A DNA stretch of 64,000 nucleotides, from the NCBI RefSeq assembly GCF_030544485.1, contig NZ_CP130610.1, positions 310,001 to 374,000 of the forward strand. Reading direction: 5' to 3'. The notes beneath the pieces were generated by a model. The model saw only the letters and a list, made by a program, of their open reading frames with translations, was not told where the DNA came from and made no database searches. Positions 60,801 through 64,000 of the stretch are shown piece after piece. Every line of letters starts with the position of its first letter. Position 1 is the stretch's first letter. Made by a program: the position numbers and the translations under genes. This stretch comes from Halomonas sp. HAL1. Its GTDB lineage: Bacteria; Pseudomonadota; Gammaproteobacteria; Pseudomonadales; Halomonadaceae.

Positions 60801-61759
60801 CGCCTGTCGCCACCAAAATAACCCAGCATATAGATAGCGCTGACATTCGTCAGATGGTGATGGGGCAGCAACATTACTGTTCGCGTCGCGTGATGATGGG
60901 GCTGGCGCGCTTAATGGGGCACCGCCAGCCATCGACTGGGCTGCTTAACTATAATCATTTAATTCTAGAATGGGCGGATGCGCTGACACCTGTTAAAGGG
61001 ACAAATGGCAGCATTCTCAAAGAAGCAATCAAGCCGCAGGATTTTAAACGTTACACGCCGGCTGCTGTGCTACCTCAAGGACTTACTTTATTTAACGAGC
61101 CAACACCGCATTTATTGATGAAAGCGTTGCGATTAGGCGCGCTACGGCAGAATGTGCGACGATCGAGTGAGGCGTTGGGATTGTCCCCGGTACATGCTGC
61201 TATCCTTGAAGGTGTTATTCAGGAAGCTGAAAGCAATATGCGCTTCAAAATTCGGGGAAAAGACCAATGGATAACATCGCAAGAATACCCCTTAGGACTG
61301 CTGCGCAGTATCAGCGACGCTGCATGGGATCGCCTGCTCGAGCAGGCTAAAAAAATTGATGGCGAAACCTTAACGATTAATGGGGCACTAGAGCTCAGTG
61401 AGTTAGCTTGTCAGGTTGGACGGCACCGGCATCTACTGATGAGTGAAACGAGGCACGTGGCAGTTATCGCTCTTACTGTCAAAGCATTTAAAGTGTCTTC
61501 ATCCAACTACGTCATTGTTGGAAAAAACTGCAGCGATGACGTAAAGCGAATGCTGCACTCGTATGGGTTGAAAGAGATAAGTGATACGGGTGTTCAGCTA
61601 GATATGTTTGAAGTTGTAAAGGGCGGTAGAGAGATGAAGTATCAGCAGTATGCCGGGCTACTACTAGGTAAAAATGAACGCGATATTGTTAGAAATCGGT
61701 ATGAGTTGGCAGTCGCTTACATAGTGACTGCCACTTATTTGTATATGAATAAAAGGTAG
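57827..61759 (+). CDS. Giant tyrosine recombinase with two catalytic-like domains
   Basis: This 1310-residue protein is far larger than ordinary integrases (about 400 aa). A canonical catalytic domain lies at about residues 700-1060: Arg862 in YRFGLRLDEARGLL, a candidate Lys in TLKSEASRRAVPL, His973 and Arg976 in LHHARHAFYN, His1032 in LMGHRQPSTG and Tyr1042 in LNYNHLI. A second, degenerate set is at the N terminus: Arg136 in ALYAATGSRYLKDP, NLFRH (252-256, His replaced by Asn), LGH (278) and Tyr286 in VATYGDTS. The reading frame is open from GTG 57827; ATG 57845 is an alternative start. It is probably involved in mobilising this region. The class is not recognised. Confidence 0.85.
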   Translation: MWFNECMSIACPRVTSGKLTEVWGQTVFDASGNHHFARMLTAHPNSALPGACSYASWDIEAIEQGLALPYQFQGAETLQSTNQGSLLVPLEAQLNRAINEATQQLKETLEGNDLVRLHNQWTSYCVMALYAATGSRYLKDPFESPRFFNHDLPAVFINDKAEGSGVRNGRMVPLADKAIKFVEAYLSYLQRLAEHLLSTHPAISSRINTLLELPAKAEQPLFFLLDESLNWHSMSATDLPGATLFDWPLPPNLFRHRLAQQLPLLGVDNEVVDGWLGHAEKSVATYGDTSARCWMDDWTAYRKEVNELFERLSFDLLAPPASLPVAAVSSLRDSATSSRAFGQRLREKNRRLATRNAIRAALNDIELFLKGRDTATLSADEINQLGRQMLLQQGKTPYPSAALRFSVLTRLLERHESPHRQAFQRRYIPMLPEKTLIHEHAPAYAALMTQLTHWASTMRPYATRTHCSKRQALALGALLLCIEKRICYMRLLKDVCQGDNFRLLYHRKTYYLEYSEQLDSTSWQAPVQRHTVSYHVASLLTYGQRLTSTKALDDPWTIPKQAPPLPEALIQCCESQECITIQQILGQAAAIVDQANLLRLPGVLAGALAGRTVATSLPMQAHIRMVHGKSLMFPPSAVNTDDLELSTALPALLRANGDKHELQQQAVLLFKEVKQILDGYTKAQAKITAKTLEQLVTQRNGKVSSAIMLLVIWIATVIRSGKGRAGRRFKPFESSSIHRYWGALRKLFEELAYGVDLMAIGSEEITAFYAGLIDYQETQLSDMSYFSHRLRSFHRVAASLGVEEPDWDELPVVEQGRHVRAEMLSEREYLETLKRIEASQRDPDIACLLQFVLLCAYRFGLRLDEARGLLRRDWCESHGYCWVLIRNNRYRTLKSEASRRAVPLLFSLEATEQRMLNAVLNRHDALLGGEASLPLLGEIRDGKVEVALSASAISAAEIDALRHVSGSPTLSLHHARHAFYNITAASLLQLKTPVATKITQHIDSADIRQMVMGQQHYCSRRVMMGLARLMGHRQPSTGLLNYNHLILEWADALTPVKGTNGSILKEAIKPQDFKRYTPAAVLPQGLTLFNEPTPHLLMKALRLGALRQNVRRSSEALGLSPVHAAILEGVIQEAESNMRFKIRGKDQWITSQEYPLGLLRSISDAAWDRLLEQAKKIDGETLTINGALELSELACQVGRHRHLLMSETRHVAVIALTVKAFKVSSSNYVIVGKNCSDDVKRMLHSYGLKEISDTGVQLDMFEVVKGGREMKYQQYAGLLLGKNERDIVRNRYELAVAYIVTATYLYMNKR

Positions 61760-61766
61760 TTTGGCG

Positions 61767-62647
61767 TTAGCTAGATTGCAGCTGAAAGGTTTCGTACGGA
61801 TTGTCATCGCTCGCAATAGAAAGAGTAGACAACACATATGTCTTTTGTTTGTTGGGGCCTTTGGGGTTTTCAAAACGATCGCCGGTATAGTATAGAATGT
61901 CGTTATTAACTTTTGCACAGGCTAATGTCATTATATGATCAGCATGGTTGCAGATTAGCGTGAAAGGTTTGCTTGATATTTTATTAGTTGAATCGATGCT
62001 GTAAAGAGAAATTGTGTTGTCGTATTCATCATATCCTGCTGGTACAGCATACCCTTCCATTGGCGTCGGTTTATGTGTTGAAAACGTTGGTGCACAATAC
62101 TGACCGCTAACTAGGAGTTCCACTTTTGGTTGTGTTTTGTTATCTATTTCAGGTGATACGGTAAACGGATGCTTAATAGATCGTGCATTTTTTTTGTTAA
62201 TGAATTTTTCAGAGTGTTCTGTAATAAATGCTTTGTCGTCTGATGATTTTTGATCGGTATAGGTGACGCTTAAAATATCTTTTTGCGTGATAACGGAGTA
62301 CGTTATTTTGTAAGCTAAGAGGGCAAGCTTATGTGTGAGCGCTTCTTGATGGGGTTGGTTTTCTAAAAACAGCATGCCAATATATTTGTTTTTATGCTCG
62401 CCTTCTGTTTCTATGAAAAATTTATTTTCAATGCGGTCTTCGATGTCAGGTGATAGATCTTCGATGTATTTGGTTAAAATACTTTGTAAGTGGTAAGTGA
62501 AATCTTTTATTTCAGTATTTGCTAGATTTTCTGGGGTGCATTCGATGCCGTTGATATATTGAAGTTTTATAGCGTCTTCTAAAGAAACTACTTTATGATG
62601 AGGTTTTCAGGATACTGAAAATGCGTTTTCTTTTGTTCTTTGGGCAT
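61767..62647 (-). pseudogene. Frameshifted gene of unknown function
   Basis: The gene begins at ATG 62647 (MPKEQKKTHFQYPEN) with GAGGAAC 6 bases upstream, but this frame stops after 19 codons. A different frame is open from 62606 to the stop at 61767 and carries a coherent, AT-rich, Lys- and Ile-rich protein (SLEDAIKLQYINGIECTPEN, then DRIENKFFIETEG and IGMLFLENQPHQEAL). A minus-one shift at the AAAA near 62613 would join them into about 290 aa. It could be an inactivated gene, a sequencing error or a programmed shift. The only in-frame ATG of the distal part is 62375. No domain was recognised. Base composition is lower in GC than the surroundings. Confidence 0.65.
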
Positions 62648-62859
62648 GTTGTTCCTCAATACTTTAGGATCGAAAGGTTTAGGCTCTATGCTAAGGAAAA
62701 TTGATATTGTGCAGTGAGATGTACTACCGCCTCCTTCTTAATTTTTACTATATATACGCAAAAATAATTTATCAGCTACTACATGTGCTCAAAAGGTTAA
62801 ATAAACACAGTTTTTAATGCTATTTCCTAATTTAGCAACTATAGCTTCCGTACGCGTGA

Positions 62860-63225
62860 TTAGCGTACATGCGGCAGTTCTTCCCATCGAGTGGTGTAGC
62901 TCGGAGTCCGGTGTTCAGAACGTAATGCCCAGGCATCGCCTGCCCGTGGCAACCCTAGCTGTATTGTCCCTTGTCCTAACTCTCGATTGAACTGGTCGAC
63001 AGTGGCCATCAGCCGATGCTGAGTTTTGCTTCGGCTTCTATTTGCGATGTTTCCGTTAGTGTAAGTTAACAGTTGGCTTTGGGAGAAAGGTCGAGGAGCA
63101 TGACGTCGGCTTTATGGTAGGCGTAACCCTTACAGCCACAGCTGTCGAAGTCCTTGTGTGGCATGAAACAACTCGCGGCTTTCCCTCGTCGGGCGTTCTG
63201 ATGTCGCCACTGCTGCTGGGTAAGA
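62860..63225 (-). pseudogene. umuC: Decayed C-terminal remnant of umuC (DNA polymerase V)
   Basis: The minus strand encodes in three reading frames pieces that match the UmuC C terminus. Frame one has RESRELFHATQGLRQLW (about 63198-63145), frame two GYAYHKADVMLLDLSPK (63128-63070) and frame three MATVDQFNRELGQGTIQLGL then SYTTRWEELPHVR and a stop (63009-62860). At least two frameshifts separate them and the polymerase domain is missing, so this is a fragment of a SOS translesion polymerase gene. Identification is from memory of family motifs. Confidence 0.75.
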
Positions 63226-63330
63226 CCAAGGCTAACGATAGACGTGATTCATGGATAAACGGAACCTAATGGAGCATTGGCACCCCGTAGTTTTCGACAT
63301 CAAGCTTGAGCTATTTAATTGATGAGTCTA

Positions 63331-63350
63331 TTATATCGGTATTGATATAA
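63331..63350. promoter_or_regulatory. Palindromic operator candidate of the HigBA-like module
   Basis: TTATATC, GGTATT and GATATAA form a perfect 7-base inverted repeat 25 bases before the toxin GTG. The position overlaps the likely -10 region, as expected for an autorepressor site. The binding factor is inferred to be the downstream antitoxin. Confidence 0.5.
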
Positions 63351-63375
63351 ATATTATGAAAATTGAGGAGTCAGC

Positions 63376-63699
63376 GTGGCGCGCAAGAAACCTGTTGCAT
63401 TCGTCGGAGACTCTAAGGATAGGCTGCGCGACTTCCCTCTGGATGCCAAGAGAGAAGCGGGGTTTCAGATAGACAAAATTCAGTCTGGAGGTCAGTCAGA
63501 CGATTTTCGTCCGATGCCAAGCGTTGGCTCTGGTGTGATGGAAATCCGTGTTCTAGAAAATAACGGTGCCTTTCGGGTTTTTTACGTGGCCAATCGAGGT
63601 GATGTGGTATTTATTCTCCACTGCTTCCAGAAGAAAACCCAAAAGACGTCCCAAAAAGACATCAATTTGGGCAAACAGCGATACAAAGAGCTGCCCTGA
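63376..63699 (+). CDS. HigB-like type II toxin (RelE/ParE superfamily, Gp49-like)
   Basis: This 107-residue basic protein has the Gp49/HigB-family pattern: DSKDRLRDFPLDAKREAGF near the N terminus, VMEIRVLENNGAFRVFYV in the central sheet, and VVFILHCFQKKTQKTSQKDI with the C-terminal helix. It is most likely a ribosome-dependent mRNA endonuclease. It starts at GTG with TTGAGGAG upstream. The antitoxin gene follows 26 bases later, so the order is toxin first, as in HigBA. Confidence 0.88.
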   Translation: MARKKPVAFVGDSKDRLRDFPLDAKREAGFQIDKIQSGGQSDDFRPMPSVGSGVMEIRVLENNGAFRVFYVANRGDVVFILHCFQKKTQKTSQKDINLGKQRYKELP

Positions 63700-63725
63700 G
63701 TCCAGCTACTAAGTGAGGTGAGATA

Positions 63726-64000
63726 ATGGCCATTGAGTATTACAACAGTGTGTGGGATGCCATTGAGGATACGCCTGAGGAAGCGTTGAATATGAGGCTC
63801 CGTTCCGAGCTCATGGCAAAAATTGCTGGCCGTGTGAGGGAGTGGAACATTACTCAGAAAGAAGCAGCCGACCGATTAGGAATTACTCAGCCGCGCCTCA
63901 ATGATCTGCTGAACGGTCGCATTAACAAGTTCAGCCTTGATGCCTTGGTCAACCTGACAGGGCCGGCTCACTTCCATCTCGAACTAGAGATTGAAGACGA
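63726..64000 (+). CDS. HigA-like XRE-family antitoxin (truncated by window)
   Basis: The gene begins at ATG 63726 (MAIEYYNSVWDAIED) and runs off the window at about residue 91. It has an XRE helix-turn-helix: VREWNITQKEAADRLGITQ then RLNDLLNGRINKFSLDALVN. These are HigA2/XRE antitoxins with an N-terminal extension. It pairs with the upstream toxin and probably represses its own promoter. The C terminus is not seen. Confidence 0.9.
   Translation, partial: MAIEYYNSVWDAIEDTPEEALNMRLRSELMAKIAGRVREWNITQKEAADRLGITQPRLNDLLNGRINKFSLDALVNLTGPAHFHLELEIED

Overview
The window is chromosomal DNA from a moderately GC-rich gammaproteobacterium, most probably Halomonas/Vreelandella (Halomonadaceae) or a close relative. 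This is inferred from Pseudomonas-like synteny (nusA-infB-rbfA-truB-rpsO-pnp; dksA-gluQRS-cbrX-cbrA-cbrB-crcZ-pcnB-folK-panB-panC; metX-metW-DUF4426), type IV pilus motor genes, and the character of the 16S/23S genes. No database search was possible.

Layout. 1-7900 (+): transcription/translation cluster, nusA (cut by the window start), infB, rbfA, truB, rpsO, pnp. 8031-9200 (+): an MFS exporter, convergent with a phaA/atoB-type thiolase (9275-10453, -). 10659-12775 (-): panD, panC, panB (pantothenate). 12929-21643 (-): folK, pcnB, a CrcZ-like small RNA, cbrB, cbrA, a small membrane ORF like cbrX, gluQRS, dksA. Here the CbrAB two-component system plausibly drives the small RNA from a clear sigma-54 promoter to control catabolite repression. 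21858-23746 (+): aminotransferase and sfsA. 23893-28499 (-): DUF4426, metW, metX, yggT, proC, yggS. 28532-30743 (+): pilT, pilU. anmK (-) and tyrS (+) follow.

33427-38740 is a complete rRNA operon (promoter, boxA, 16S, tRNA-less spacer with a second boxA, 23S, 5S, terminator). 39001-48604 carries housekeeping and accessory singletons: a small acidic lipoprotein, an isochorismatase-family hydrolase, yaaA, an aldo/keto reductase, a Sel1 protein, a DEDDh exonuclease, a LOG protein, DUF501, a thioesterase, a membrane protein, a MalY/PatB-type lyase and a YbbN/CnoX-type chaperone.

From about 48785 to the end the window is accessory DNA. It holds an IS30-family insertion sequence, then a four-gene SMC defence operon of the Wadjet/JetABCD type in the order D-C-A-B with every junction overlapping. 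Divergent from it are two genes for unusual tyrosine-recombinase proteins: 475 aa, and 1310 aa with two recombinase-like catalytic regions. Then come a frameshifted AT-rich gene of unknown function, a decayed umuC remnant, and a HigBA-like toxin-antitoxin pair running off the window. The defence operon and recombinase pair share one divergent promoter region and look like a mobile defence cassette. The recombinase pair is the least familiar system in the window, and the CrcZ-like RNA is the best-supported unannotated functional element.
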